The notes beneath the pieces are model-generated. The model worked only from the letters and a program-made list of their open reading frames with translations, was not told the origin of the DNA and searched no databases. Made by a program: the position numbers and the translations under genes. From Myxococcales bacterium (GTDB lineage: Bacteria > Myxococcota_A > Polyangia > Polyangiales > Polyangiaceae), in the NCBI GenBank assembly GCA_005777185.1, contig SXNL01000061.1, forward strand, positions 1 through 64,000: DNA of 64,000 nucleotides, written 5' to 3'. Shown one piece after another: positions 1 through 8,673 of the stretch. Position 1 is the stretch's first letter; every line of letters begins with the position of its first letter.

Positions 1-443
1 AGCTGATTGGGTGGATGATGCACGCGATCGGCGAGGCCCACCGCGTCGAGCGCCCAGAGCGCCTTCTTCTCGCGCGCGCGGAGGCCGACGCCTCGGTACT
101 GCAGCGGCAGCTCCACGTTCTCCTGCGCGGTCGTCCGCGGCAGGAGGTTGAAGCCCTGGAAGACGAACCCGATCAGCCGGTTCCGCACGATCGCCCGCGC
201 GTCGTTGGAGCGCCCCCCGACGTCCACGCCCGCGAGCGCGTACGTGCCGGTCGTCGGCCGATCGAGGCATCCGAGGATGTTCATGAGGGTGCTCTTCCCG
301 GAGCCGCTCGTGCCCACGATCGCGACGAACTCGCCAGGCTCGATCACCAGATCCAGCTTCTTCAGCGCGCGCACGACCCCCGCCCCGGACTCGTAGTCCT
401 TCGTCACGCCATCCAGGACGATGAGCGGCTCTCGCTCGGTCAC
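1..443 (-). CDS. MacB/LolD-type ABC transporter ATP-binding protein (3' end beyond the window)
   Basis: About 147 N-terminal residues are visible and the rest lies beyond the left edge. The protein should hydrolyse ATP at the cytoplasmic face to power an inner-membrane permease of the MacB/LolCDE superfamily. The Walker A motif GTSGSGKST lies at residues 44-52 and is followed by LMNILGCLDRPT, the signature stretch of LolD/MacB ATPases. The Q-loop glutamine is near residue 96 (FVFQ). I chose the GTG at 443 because it is followed at once by the usual start of this family (an acidic stretch, then LIVLDGVTKDY). It lies 31 bp downstream of the HlyD/MacA-like gene in the same direction, so the two look like one efflux operon with a permease probably off the left edge. 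The substrate is unknown. Confidence 0.85.
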   Translation of the reverse strand, partial: MTEREPLIVLDGVTKDYESGAGVVRALKKLDLVIEPGEFVAIVGTSGSGKSTLMNILGCLDRPTTGTYALAGVDVGGRSNDARAIVRNRLIGFVFQGFNLLPRTTAQENVELPLQYRGVGLRAREKKALWALDAVGLADRVHHPPNQ

Positions 444-474
444 GAAAAACTCCCTCGCGCGGCGCGCGCTGTCG

Positions 475-1773
475 TCAGAAGAGCTTGCCCTTCTTCTTCT
501 TGGCCTCCTCGGCCTCGTTCTCGTCGGTCACGACCTTCTGGCCCTTCTCGAGGGCCCCCGGGAGGAGCTCCGTGAAGAGGCCGTCGGTGATGCCGATCGG
601 GACGACGCGCTTGTCGGCCTTCTCGTCGCCGCGCTTCTCGGCCAGGAGCAGGTGCACGCGGCCCGTGCCCTTCCCGAGCGGTGGATCGGGCGGCTGCGGG
701 ATGGGCTTGCCCTCCGGGGTCGTAGGCGGGGAGGGCTTGTAGCGGAGCGCGGCGTTGGGGACCTTGAGGACGTTCTTCACCTCGCGGGTCTTGATGGTGA
801 CCGTGGCGGTCATCCCGGGGCGGAGCTTCTCCTCCGCGTTGTCGACCTCGACGATCGCGGAGTACGTGACCACGCCCTGCACGGCGTTGGGTGAGAAGCG
901 CACCTGGCTGACCTTGCCGCGGAAGATCTCGCCGACGAACGCGTCGACCTGGGCCTCGGCCTCCATCCCCTCCTTGAGCTTGCCCACGTCGGCCTCGTCG
1001 ACATCCGCCATCACCCGCATCTTGCGGAGATCCTGGGCGATCACGAACAGGGTCGCGCTCTGGAAGCTCGCCACCACGGTGGCGCCCGGATCCACGAGTC
1101 GAGAGACGACGACGCCGTCCACCGGGGAGTAGATCTTCGTGTAGCCCACGTTGCTGATCGACTGCGTGAGCTGCGCCTCGATGGACCCGATCTGCGCCTG
1201 AGCCGACGCGACCTCGGCGCCGGAGATGTCGAACTGGCCTTTCATCTGATCGAGCTCGGCGCGGGAAGCGAGGCTCTGGGCGGCCAGCTTCTGCGTGCGC
1301 TCGTAGTTGACGCGCGCGACCGCGTGGCTCGCCTTCGCGCTCTCGAGCCGGGCGCGGGCGGCCTGGATCTGCGCCTGGGTCTGGGTGACCTGCGCGCCGT
1401 AGAGGGTGGGGTCGATCTCGAGGAGGATGTCGCCCTTCTTCACGGACGAGTTGAAGTCCACGAGCACGCGGGTGACGCGGCCGTTGACCTGCGAGCCCAC
1501 GTTGACCTGCAGGAGCGGCTGGACCGCGCCCGTCGCCTGGACCTTCTCGGCGACGTCGCCGACGACGATCTCCTGCGAGAGGTACTTCGCCGGCGGGGCG
1601 GGCTTGTGCTTGGCACGCCACACGAGGCCGCCCCCGATCGCGATCGTGATCGCAATTGCGACGCCGAGGCGACGGAGCCAGCGGCGCCCACCCTCCTCGG
1701 CCGCCAGCGCGCGCCTGAGCTCCTCGGTCGCTGCGGTGCCGTTTCCCACGGCATCCGGTTTAAGGCCCAGCAC
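475..1773 (-). CDS. MacA/HlyD-family periplasmic adaptor (membrane fusion) protein
   Basis: A 432-residue adaptor that would link an inner-membrane MacB-type transporter to an outer-membrane channel. Residues 1-35 are a cytoplasmic Ala/Arg-rich segment and residues 36-52 form a single membrane anchor. A lipoyl/barrel-sandwich half (VNGRV, LLEIDP) follows, then a long alpha-hairpin rich in Ala and Gln, and a beta-barrel domain with LRPGMTATVTI near residue 320. A Pro-rich insertion (about residues 345-370) interrupts the membrane-proximal domain. The ATPase gene follows 31 bp downstream. The protein ends in a Lys-rich KKKKGKLF tail. The exact start is uncertain: the first ATG is used, and a later start would shorten the cytoplasmic segment. 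Confidence 0.85.
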   Translation of the reverse strand: MLGLKPDAVGNGTAATEELRRALAAEEGGRRWLRRLGVAIAITIAIGGGLVWRAKHKPAPPAKYLSQEIVVGDVAEKVQATGAVQPLLQVNVGSQVNGRVTRVLVDFNSSVKKGDILLEIDPTLYGAQVTQTQAQIQAARARLESAKASHAVARVNYERTQKLAAQSLASRAELDQMKGQFDISGAEVASAQAQIGSIEAQLTQSISNVGYTKIYSPVDGVVVSRLVDPGATVVASFQSATLFVIAQDLRKMRVMADVDEADVGKLKEGMEAEAQVDAFVGEIFRGKVSQVRFSPNAVQGVVTYSAIVEVDNAEEKLRPGMTATVTIKTREVKNVLKVPNAALRYKPSPPTTPEGKPIPQPPDPPLGKGTGRVHLLLAEKRGDEKADKRVVPIGITDGLFTELLPGALEKGQKVVTDENEAEEAKKKKGKLF

Positions 1774-1792
1774 GACGGGTTGCCATGATCAA

Positions 1793-2026
1793 ATGAGGTC
1801 CCCTTCGGAGCGTGCCAGCCAACAGGAGGAAATTACCGGATATTCCCGGGGTGCGCGCACGATTGTACGGGGCGATGGGGTCGGGCCTTCCTCGGGATCC
1901 GGCGGGCTCGGGACCGGACGCCTCGAGCTCATCACGCCTGAGCGACAGCAGGAGGGCAAGGCCGCGCTCGAGCGAGTGGTCTCGATGCTCCTCAAGCTCG
2001 CCCGAGTTCTCGAGGGACCCGCGTAG
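1793..2026 (+). CDS. possible small protein of unknown function (77 aa)
   Basis: An ATG-initiated frame with mostly G/C third positions. The second half of the product is charged and could form an amphipathic helix (TPERQQEGKAALERVVSML). The first half is Ser/Gly-rich and of low complexity. There is no clear ribosome binding site and I recognise no family. It could be a real small protein, a remnant of a longer gene, or a chance frame in GC-rich DNA. Confidence 0.2.
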   Translation: MRSPSERASQQEEITGYSRGARTIVRGDGVGPSSGSGGLGTGRLELITPERQQEGKAALERVVSMLLKLARVLEGPA

Positions 2027-2029
2027 ATC

Positions 2030-2056
2030 GGGGACGGGAACGGGGACGGGAACGGG
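2030..2056. repeat. 12-bp tandem repeat (GGGGACGGGAAC, about 2.3 copies)
   Basis: Two exact copies of GGGGACGGGAAC followed by a partial third lie in the gap between genes. This is a simple purine-rich repeat with no visible function. Confidence 0.7.
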
Positions 2057-2109
2057 CGGACAGAGAGCAGCCCACGGGCCAACCCGGGTCGAACCTCTGG
2101 CGGACGGAA

Positions 2110-3057
2110 CTAGTTGCAGGAATCCGGCGCCGCCATGAGGTTGCGGCAGGGGACGGTCAGCGTCGTGGGATCGTAGGGGATGGGCGGGTCGGCGTCGATG
2201 TCCTCGCGGCCGCGGTTGAAGCGGGTGGCTGCAAAGGAGCGGGCGCTCGCCGGGTCGAGGCAGGCCGACGTGTAGGCCCAGCGCCAGCCGCGGACGCCGA
2301 ACATCTCGGGCTGCGTCGGATCGGGCGTGATGAGGACACGACGCTCGCCGAGCGACTCGGCCAGCGCGAGCAGCTTGTCGTGTGCGTCGCGGCACGCCGC
2401 GCTCTCGGTCGCGCTCGCGCACTTGTACGAGAACACCAGGCCGCCGTGCTCCAGGTTGTGGAGCAGGAAGCCCTTCTTGACGGGCTTCGCGTAGTCCTGC
2501 CCCCACATCGCCCACGCCCCCCAGTGGTTTCCCGAGGCAGGAAAGGCCTCCCAGTCGGGAGACGCGTCGGCCCCGACGGCGAGGTGCGTGTGGTTCATGT
2601 TCGGCGAGCGCCAGGCCTTGCGGCTGCGGCACGTGGCGGAGGCGGGGACGTTGGTGGTCCTCACGGTGCAGGTGGCGACCTCGCCCAGGCTCGTCAACGT
2701 GATGCTGTGAGACCCCGCGGCGACGCGGCCGGCCCACGTGAAGGCGCCGGCGCGCGGCGGATCCGACGCGCTCGCCATCCCCGGGAGCGTGGGCGCGCTG
2801 AGCGAGAACACGGGGCCGAGGGCGTCCGGGTTGCCGGGCGGCCGGCAGTCGATCGCGAGCACGACGTCGCGCGTGGTCGTGGTGCGGAACGTGTACGAGG
2901 TCTTCCGGCCGGCAGAGCCGAGCTGGACGGTGCTCGTGAGCTCGGCGCCATCCGACCCGAGCTCCTCCTCACCGGATCCCGTCTCGGCTGTGCACGCGGC
3001 GGTCGCGAGGGAGAGGGCACAGGCGACGGCGGCGATGGGGAGGCTGCGGGTCAACAT
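2110..3057 (-). CDS. DUF3105-domain secreted protein
   Basis: A 315-residue exported protein. The start was placed at the ATG at 3057 because MLTRSLPIAA begins a good signal peptide. The hydrophobic stretch ends in ATAAC at residues 18-22, so it may be a lipoprotein, although the lipobox is not ideal. Residues about 25-140 form a Thr/Ser-rich beta region. The C-terminal half has the DUF3105 pattern: an Asn-His-Thr-His motif, PASGNHWGAWAMWG, a HNLEHGGLVFSYKC motif and paired cysteines. The function of DUF3105 is not established. The gene is divergent from the SDR gene, with about 110 bp between starts. Confidence 0.75.
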   Translation of the reverse strand: MLTRSLPIAAVACALSLATAACTAETGSGEEELGSDGAELTSTVQLGSAGRKTSYTFRTTTTRDVVLAIDCRPPGNPDALGPVFSLSAPTLPGMASASDPPRAGAFTWAGRVAAGSHSITLTSLGEVATCTVRTTNVPASATCRSRKAWRSPNMNHTHLAVGADASPDWEAFPASGNHWGAWAMWGQDYAKPVKKGFLLHNLEHGGLVFSYKCASATESAACRDAHDKLLALAESLGERRVLITPDPTQPEMFGVRGWRWAYTSACLDPASARSFAATRFNRGREDIDADPPIPYDPTTLTVPCRNLMAAPDSCN

Positions 3058-3167
3058 GCAGGAGGCGTAGCACTGATGTAGGTGCATGCAAGTGCTTATA
3101 TTACCATGTCGGACATTAGTGGCGCTTTGTCGTGTGTTTACGCGTGGTTTCCTGTTACTTCCCGACG

Positions 3168-3899
3168 GTGACCGACGGGCGTGCCATCGTGCTTGGGGGT
3201 TCCGGCGCCCTCGGCGGCGTCATCGCGAGGAGGCTCTCGGCCGCGGGCATGCGGGTCGGGCTGACGTTTCATCGCGGCGAGGCGCGCGCGCGTGCCCTGG
3301 AGGCCGAGCTCGGCTGCGTCGTCGCGCCGCTCGACGCGACACGTCCGGGTGACGTGGAGCGCGCGATCGACGCGCTCGTCACGGCGCTCGGGGGCCCTCC
3401 CGACGCGCTCGTCCACGCGATCGCGATCGCGTCGACGGTCTCGCCGGCGCGCTTCGATCGCGTCCAGGAGGTCGACGACGCCGGGTGGGATCGCCTCATG
3501 GCGGTCAACGTCAAGAGCGCGTTCTTCGCCGTGAAGCATGCGGCGCCGCTCATGCGTGGCCGCGGGGGGAACGTGGTGCTCCTGGGATCGATCGACGGTG
3601 AGAAGAGCGTGCCGACGACCGCGCCGTACGCAGTGTCCAAGGCGGCCCTCGCCGGCATCGCCCGCGCCCTCGCGAAGGAGCTCGGGCCCTCGAACGTCCG
3701 GGTCAACGTGGTGGCGCCCGGCATCCTCGAGGGCGGCATCTCGGCGCTCGTCCCGGAGGAGGTGCGCGCGGAGTACCTGAAGCACTCGGGAGCGAAGCGT
3801 TACGGCACCTTCGCGGAGATCGCCGAGGTCGTCGCGTGGCTGGCGCAGTCCAACACCTACGTCACCGGCCGGAGCATCCTGCTCGACGGCGGCGTCTGA
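3168..3899 (+). CDS. short-chain dehydrogenase/reductase (FabG/FabI-like)
   Basis: A 243-residue Rossmann-fold oxidoreductase. The cofactor loop GGSGALGG is at residues 10-17. The catalytic Tyr-x3-Lys is YAVSK at Y154/K158, preceded by a serine in LLGSIDG, and the NVVAPG and TGRSILLDGG motifs typical of classical SDRs follow. The likely reaction is NAD(P)H-dependent reduction of a carbonyl or enoyl substrate, but the substrate is unknown. The GTG at 3168 is preferred because VTDGRAIVLGG matches the family start. A GTG at 3132 in the same frame would add 12 unusual residues. The stop is only 4 bp from the stop of the convergent kelch gene. It is separate from the biosynthetic operon at 15-22 kb. 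Confidence 0.8.
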   Translation: MTDGRAIVLGGSGALGGVIARRLSAAGMRVGLTFHRGEARARALEAELGCVVAPLDATRPGDVERAIDALVTALGGPPDALVHAIAIASTVSPARFDRVQEVDDAGWDRLMAVNVKSAFFAVKHAAPLMRGRGGNVVLLGSIDGEKSVPTTAPYAVSKAALAGIARALAKELGPSNVRVNVVAPGILEGGISALVPEEVRAEYLKHSGAKRYGTFAEIAEVVAWLAQSNTYVTGRSILLDGGV

Positions 3900-3903
3900 C
3901 GGA

Positions 3904-6900
3904 TCACCCGCGTCGTCGGCGGTGCCGACCGCGCCCGAAGAACCACCCGACGACCCCGAGGACCATCGCGGCGTCACCTCGCAGGCGCGACGGCTGACTC
4001 GAGATGCTGGCCGACTTGCAGCAGCCGCTCGAGCGATCCTGCACGGATGAGACGACGGCCGCGGTCTCGCCCTTCGTTTCCTCGACGCCGGAGTCAGCGG
4101 CCGGAGGCAAGGCCTTGCATGCGGTCGATCCCGGCTCGGACGTCGCGCGGGCGGGGCACGGCAAGCACTCGGGGGCGCCGCCGAGCGCCGCGAAGGTGTT
4201 CGCGGGGCACTTCTTGCACTCGGTCGCGCCGGGCGACGACGACGATCCGGGCTCGCAGAGCGTGCAGGACTTCGCGCCGGGTTTGGCGGCGAACTGACCG
4301 GGGACGCAGGGGGAGCAGGCCGTCTGCCCGGGCGCGCTCTGCGACGTGCCCGCCTCGCAGAGCGTGCACGAGGTCGCCTCCTTGGTGGTGCTGTAGGAGC
4401 CTGGCTCGCACTTCGGGCACTCCGAGTCGGTGACGAGCGTGCACGCGGCCGTCTTGTACGTGCCCGCCGTGCACGTGCTGCAGTCGCGGCAGATCCCCTT
4501 CTGGAGGTACTGGTCGGCCGCACACGTCTTGCAGTGGCTCGCGAGCGGGCCCGTGCACAGCGTGCACGAGGTATCGCAGGGCGAGCAAGCGGTGTCGGCG
4601 GTGGGCGTGCATTCGCCGGACTCGTAGGTCTTGACCGGGCAGTTCGAGCAGACCTTGCACGCCCCCCCCTGGAGGAAGCGGCCCGTGTTGCACTCGGTGC
4701 ACTTCGCCGGACCGGCACCGCTGCACCTGGTACAGGTCGCGTCGCAGGGCGCGCAGGTAGGCGTCGTGGTGGCCAGGCACGTGGCGGCCTCGTAGGTGCC
4801 TGCCGGGCAGGCGAGGCACGGCTGGCACGCCGGGCCGCCGTACCCTGTCGCGCAGACCGAGCAGCTCGCGCCCGCCCAGCCCACCGCGCACACGCACGTC
4901 CCGTTGTTCTGGGCGACACCGTGACCGCTGCACGTGGTCGCGTCCCCGTACTGGCAGGCGGGCCCGGCGTACGTGGCGCTGCAGATGCAGGTGCCGTCGG
5001 CCTGCGCCGTGCCGTGCGCGTTGCAGGTGACCGCGTTCGAGTACTGGCAGTCCACCCCCACGTGGCCGGCTGCGCACACGGTGCAGTTCGCGCCCGCCCA
5101 GTTGACGAGGCACACGCACGTCCCGTTGTTCTGGGCCGTCCCGTGACCGCTGCACGTGACCGCGTTCGAGTACTGACAGACGGGGCCCGCGTACGTCGCG
5201 TTGCAGGCGCAGGTGCCCGCGAACTGGGCCACGCCGTTGTCGTTGCACGTGATCGCGTTCGAGTACTGACAGACGGGGCCCGCGAAGGTCGGCGCGCACG
5301 CGGCGCAGTTCGCGCCGGCGAAGTTCGCGAGGCAGACGCAGGTACCGTTGTTCTGCGCCGTCCCGTGGCCGGTGCAGGTGGTGGCGTCCCCGTACTGGCA
5401 CTTGTTCCCGGCGTAGGTCGCCTGGCAGCTGCACGACCCGTCCGCCTGGGCTGTGCCGCGCCCATTGCACGTCACAGCGTCGCTGTGCTGGCAGTTCGCG
5501 CCAGCGTACGTCGCGGCGCACGTGCACGTGCCGTCCGCCAGGGCCGTGCCGTGCGCGTTGCACGTGGTGGCGTCCCCGAACTGGCAGTTGGTGCCCACGT
5601 ACGTGGCGTTGCACACGCAGCTCCCGTCGCCCTGCGCCACCCCGTGCGCGCTGCAGGTCACAGCGTTCGAGTACTGGCAGTTCGGCCCCGCGTACGTGGC
5701 GTTGCACACGCAGCTCCCGTCGTTCTGCGCCACGCCTTGCGCGTTGCAGGTCACGGCGTTCGAGTACTGGCAGCTGGGGCCCGCGAAACCCGCGTTGCAC
5801 GGATCGTAGATCTCGCCGCTCGACAGGACGATCCCGATGGCGTTGTATCCGCCGGCGACGAGGACGCGCCCCGTCGGGAGGAGCGCCGCGCTGTGGTTGT
5901 CGCGCGTCGAGGCGAGGGTGCTCGTCGCGGCGAACGTGCCGCCCGCCACGTCGTACAGCTCGGCCGTGTTGACCGCGCCGAGCGCGCCGTCGCCGCCCGC
6001 GAAGAGGACCTTGCCGATGTTGAGGAGCGTCGCGGTGTGGTTGTACCGGCCCGCCGTCAGGGATCCGGTCGCGGCGAACGTGCCCAGCGCAGGATCGTAC
6101 AGCTCGGCGTTCTGGACGGGAGCGCCGTTGTAGCCGCCCCCGACGAGGACCTTGCCCGTCCCGAGCATCACGGGTGGAGCGAAGGCGCGGGCCTTCGCCA
6201 TCGAGCCGGTCGCCGAGAAGGTCCCGACGCCGGGATCGTACAGCACCGCGGTCGAGAGGTAGCTCACGCCGTCGTACCCGCCCGCGAGCAGAGCCTTCCC
6301 CGTGCCGAGCCGTGTCGCCCCGACGAACTGGCGCGGCGTGGACATCGAGCCGGTCGTCGTGAAGGCGCCCGTGCCCGGGGTGTAGAGCTCGGCGCTCGCG
6401 AGCACGTTCGTGCCGTCGAACCCTCCCGCGACGAAGACGACGCGATCGGCCACGGAGCCGAGGAGCGCGGCTGCGTGGGACTGGCGGGCGACGGCCATGG
6501 CCCCCGTGGCCGTGAACGTGCCCATGCCGTCGGGATCGTAGAGCTCGGCGGTGGCGACGGGCCCGGCGCCGTCCGTGCCGCCGACGACGAGGACCTTGCC
6601 GGAGTCGAGCCGCGTCAGCGTGTGGCGACCGCGCGCGCTGGTCATCGCGCCCGTGGCGCTGAACGTGTTCGTCGCCGGATCGTAGAGCTCCGCGCTCGAG
6701 AGGGCGACGGCCCCCGCGAGCCCGCCCGAGACCAGCACCCTTCCCGTCGCGAGGACGACCGACGCGTTGAAGCCGCGCGAGGTCATCATGACGCCCGTGC
6801 CCGCCCAGCTCGGATCGAGGAGCACCGGGAAGGCCGGATCGCGCGTCAGGAGCTCGAGCGTGATCGTGAAGGAGCGCGACGACGTGCGGGCGGCCACGAG

Positions 6901-7662
6901 GCGGCCGCGAACGGGCTTGCGGCGCGCGTCCACGCCCTCGGGCATCGGTGCGCGGAGCAGCGTCCTTCCCTTCGCGTCGTGGGCCTCGAGGCCCATGCCG
7001 CTCCCGTCGACGCGGAGACCGGCGACCTCGGGGCCGAGCTCCACGTCGTACCGGACCGCGCTCGCCGCGGCCGGGTCGGCGAGGTCGAGGTGTTCCTCGA
7101 CGCGCTCGCCGTCCGCCGCGTAGACGGCGTCGGCTCCGGCCCAGATCTGCCGGTAGACGACCAGCCCGTCGGCGACGGCGCGCGTGGTCGTCGCGGACCC
7201 GTCGCGGGGCACGACACGGATCCAGGCGTCCGGCCGTGCCGCCACGGAGACGGTGACACCCTCGCGTCCCGTCGCGCCGAACACCGCCTCGGCACGGGTC
7301 CCGGGCGCGCGAGCGTCGCTCGAGGCGTCGGCCCTGCCGCGCGACACGAGACGTAGCCCACCGCCGGCGACGCGCTCGAACGTGGCGCCGGGAACCGACC
7401 GGAAGACGCCGGCCCGGATCGCGTCCACCGTCTCCGCGGTGGGCGGGATCCGGCGGCTCACGTCGCGGACGAGCGCCCGCGCCGTCGCCTCGTCCTCGCG
7501 CGTGACGAGGCGCTCCGGCGGGGCGTCGAGGACACGCGGCTCCGCGGAGGGGGCGCGCGTCGCGTCGTCCGACTGCCCGCAGGCGATGAGCACCACCACG
7601 CCTCCCAGCGCGATGAGCTTCCGGCCGACGCGTGACTTCCCACGATCCTTGGTCCTCGGCAT
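3904..7662 (-). CDS. giant surface lipoprotein: kelch repeats, EGF-like repeats, Cys-rich tail, MYXO-CTERM-like end
   Basis: A 1252-residue exported protein. The ATG at 7662 has a strong AGGGAGGGG ribosome site. Residues 1-28 are a lipoprotein signal (VVLIAC lipobox). A beta-rich region follows to about residue 280. Then come six full kelch/galactose-oxidase-type repeats, recognisable by a recurring (S/T)AELYDP...ATG pattern, to about residue 620. About twelve EGF-like units follow (CN..G.A...G.C.C...YAG..C), then TNF-receptor/ephrin-type Cys-rich units (CAPC, CTRCSG). The extreme C-terminus has a Cys pair, a weak hydrophobic helix (MVLGVVGWFFG) and an RGRHRRRRG cluster, which resembles a MYXO-CTERM sorting signal. 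A cell-surface adhesion or recognition role is inferred. A palindromic site lies 39 bp before the start. Confidence 0.85.
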   Translation of the reverse strand: MPRTKDRGKSRVGRKLIALGGVVVLIACGQSDDATRAPSAEPRVLDAPPERLVTREDEATARALVRDVSRRIPPTAETVDAIRAGVFRSVPGATFERVAGGGLRLVSRGRADASSDARAPGTRAEAVFGATGREGVTVSVAARPDAWIRVVPRDGSATTTRAVADGLVVYRQIWAGADAVYAADGERVEEHLDLADPAAASAVRYDVELGPEVAGLRVDGSGMGLEAHDAKGRTLLRAPMPEGVDARRKPVRGRLVAARTSSRSFTITLELLTRDPAFPVLLDPSWAGTGVMMTSRGFNASVVLATGRVLVSGGLAGAVALSSAELYDPATNTFSATGAMTSARGRHTLTRLDSGKVLVVGGTDGAGPVATAELYDPDGMGTFTATGAMAVARQSHAAALLGSVADRVVFVAGGFDGTNVLASAELYTPGTGAFTTTGSMSTPRQFVGATRLGTGKALLAGGYDGVSYLSTAVLYDPGVGTFSATGSMAKARAFAPPVMLGTGKVLVGGGYNGAPVQNAELYDPALGTFAATGSLTAGRYNHTATLLNIGKVLFAGGDGALGAVNTAELYDVAGGTFAATSTLASTRDNHSAALLPTGRVLVAGGYNAIGIVLSSGEIYDPCNAGFAGPSCQYSNAVTCNAQGVAQNDGSCVCNATYAGPNCQYSNAVTCSAHGVAQGDGSCVCNATYVGTNCQFGDATTCNAHGTALADGTCTCAATYAGANCQHSDAVTCNGRGTAQADGSCSCQATYAGNKCQYGDATTCTGHGTAQNNGTCVCLANFAGANCAACAPTFAGPVCQYSNAITCNDNGVAQFAGTCACNATYAGPVCQYSNAVTCSGHGTAQNNGTCVCLVNWAGANCTVCAAGHVGVDCQYSNAVTCNAHGTAQADGTCICSATYAGPACQYGDATTCSGHGVAQNNGTCVCAVGWAGASCSVCATGYGGPACQPCLACPAGTYEAATCLATTTPTCAPCDATCTRCSGAGPAKCTECNTGRFLQGGACKVCSNCPVKTYESGECTPTADTACSPCDTSCTLCTGPLASHCKTCAADQYLQKGICRDCSTCTAGTYKTAACTLVTDSECPKCEPGSYSTTKEATSCTLCEAGTSQSAPGQTACSPCVPGQFAAKPGAKSCTLCEPGSSSSPGATECKKCPANTFAALGGAPECLPCPARATSEPGSTACKALPPAADSGVEETKGETAAVVSSVQDRSSGCCKSASISSQPSRLRGDAAMVLGVVGWFFGRGRHRRRRG

Positions 7663-7700
7663 GGTCCCCTCCCTTGGGGCGGCGCGTGCGAAAAAGCGGC

Positions 7701-7717
7701 TCGTGTAGGGTACACGA
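7701..7717. promoter_or_regulatory. palindrome of the TGTA-N3-TACA family (site 1)
   Basis: A perfect inverted repeat with 7-bp arms TCGTGTA and TACACGA around GGG. It lies in the gap upstream of the kelch/EGF surface protein gene (minus strand, about 39 bp before its ATG), so it may act as an operator or promoter element there. It shares its core with five other exact sites in the window. Confidence 0.55.
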
Positions 7718-7759
7718 AGCCGAACGCCGACGCGAGTCACCGGGGCACCCCCGAAGGAC

Positions 7760-8638
7760 TCACCCGAGGAACGTCCGGACGCACACCCTCGCATGCGCCA
7801 GATCGCGATCGCCCGCGTCGGCGAAGGCGCCCACGGCGCCGAGCCCCGCTGGCGCGTCGAAGAGGCGGATCGCAAGCCGCAGCACGTCGCCGGCGAAGGC
7901 CGGCTTCCGGTATCCGACGGACGTACGCTGGGCGTGGACCGTGCGCGGGCGCCCGGCTTCATGGAGTGCGCGGAGCACGGCGTCCTCGAAGAAGCGCGGG
8001 TACACGAGGGAGTTGACGTGCTGGTTGGAGTCGGTGTGGACGGAGCCGAGCACGAGGGGCACGGGGTCCAGCGTGAACGCGTCCGACAGCCACCTCGCGC
8101 CGGGCGGAAGCTCCAGGAGCGCGGAGGCGGCCGTCCAGTCCCTTCGCGCGGGAGGGACCCAGCTTTCGGGTCCGATGGAAAGCACCTTTCGCGCCTCGGG
8201 TGGGCCGAAGGGGCGCGTGAAGACATGGCGAGCATGGACGCGACCCGCGAGCACGGTCGTACCGGCGTTGTCGGGGGGCGGGAGGTTGGTGCGGCCCGCC
8301 GGCCCGTGGAGCTCCGTCGAGATGTCGAGGAGGAGGTGCGACACGGCCCCCGCCGCGTCGACGACGTGGCCCAGATCGGAGGACCCCGTCACGCAGAGCG
8401 AGCGCTCGACCGCGAACGGGCCGGACGTCCCCTCGATGTCGAACCGGACGAGGATCGCGATGATGCCCTGCTTGTAGATCTCGCGCGCGGAGGGCTCCTT
8501 GCCGATGACCCGCCAGACCACGCCCACGCTGGAGGTGAGCGCCTCGAGGCGGATGCGGCCTTCCTGGCTGATGTCCTCGTACCGGAGCCGCAGCTCCCCC
8601 TCGGCGCGGAGGTTGGTGGTGATCATCCGGGCGAGCAT
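7760..8638 (-). CDS. double-hotdog, thioesterase-like protein
   Basis: A 292-residue protein that appears to contain two hotdog folds. The C-terminal half (about residues 190-290) has the acyl-CoA thioesterase pattern SVHTDSNQHVNSLVYPRFFEDAVL, followed by a basic beta segment (RTSVGYRKPAFAGDVLRLAI). The N-terminal half carries a related but degenerate region. The expected role is hydrolysis or binding of acyl thioesters in the cytoplasm; the substrate is unknown. The first ATG is used and an in-frame ATG four codons later is equally possible. The start is only 35 bp from that of the divergent alpha/beta hydrolase, so the two probably share a regulatory region. Confidence 0.65.
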   Translation of the reverse strand: MLARMITTNLRAEGELRLRYEDISQEGRIRLEALTSSVGVVWRVIGKEPSAREIYKQGIIAILVRFDIEGTSGPFAVERSLCVTGSSDLGHVVDAAGAVSHLLLDISTELHGPAGRTNLPPPDNAGTTVLAGRVHARHVFTRPFGPPEARKVLSIGPESWVPPARRDWTAASALLELPPGARWLSDAFTLDPVPLVLGSVHTDSNQHVNSLVYPRFFEDAVLRALHEAGRPRTVHAQRTSVGYRKPAFAGDVLRLAIRLFDAPAGLGAVGAFADAGDRDLAHARVCVRTFLG

Positions 8639-8673
8639 ACCCGGAGTTGCGGTACACCTGTGGGGTGCGGCGC

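Larger units (their letters stand above)
1774..2109. other. 336-bp stretch between the adaptor gene and the DUF3105 gene
   Basis: This gap holds the presumed promoter of the leftward efflux operon near its left side, a possible 77-codon rightward reading frame (1793-2026) and a short GC-rich tandem repeat (2030-2056). An AGGAGG sequence at about 1824 has no convincing start codon behind it. I see no tRNA, hairpin terminator or recognisable promoter. Confidence 0.4.

Noticed and set aside
1651..1660. Palindromic decamer CGCAATTGCG, repeated at 40733-40742
   Set aside because: Only two copies, one inside a coding helix; not enough to argue for a motif.
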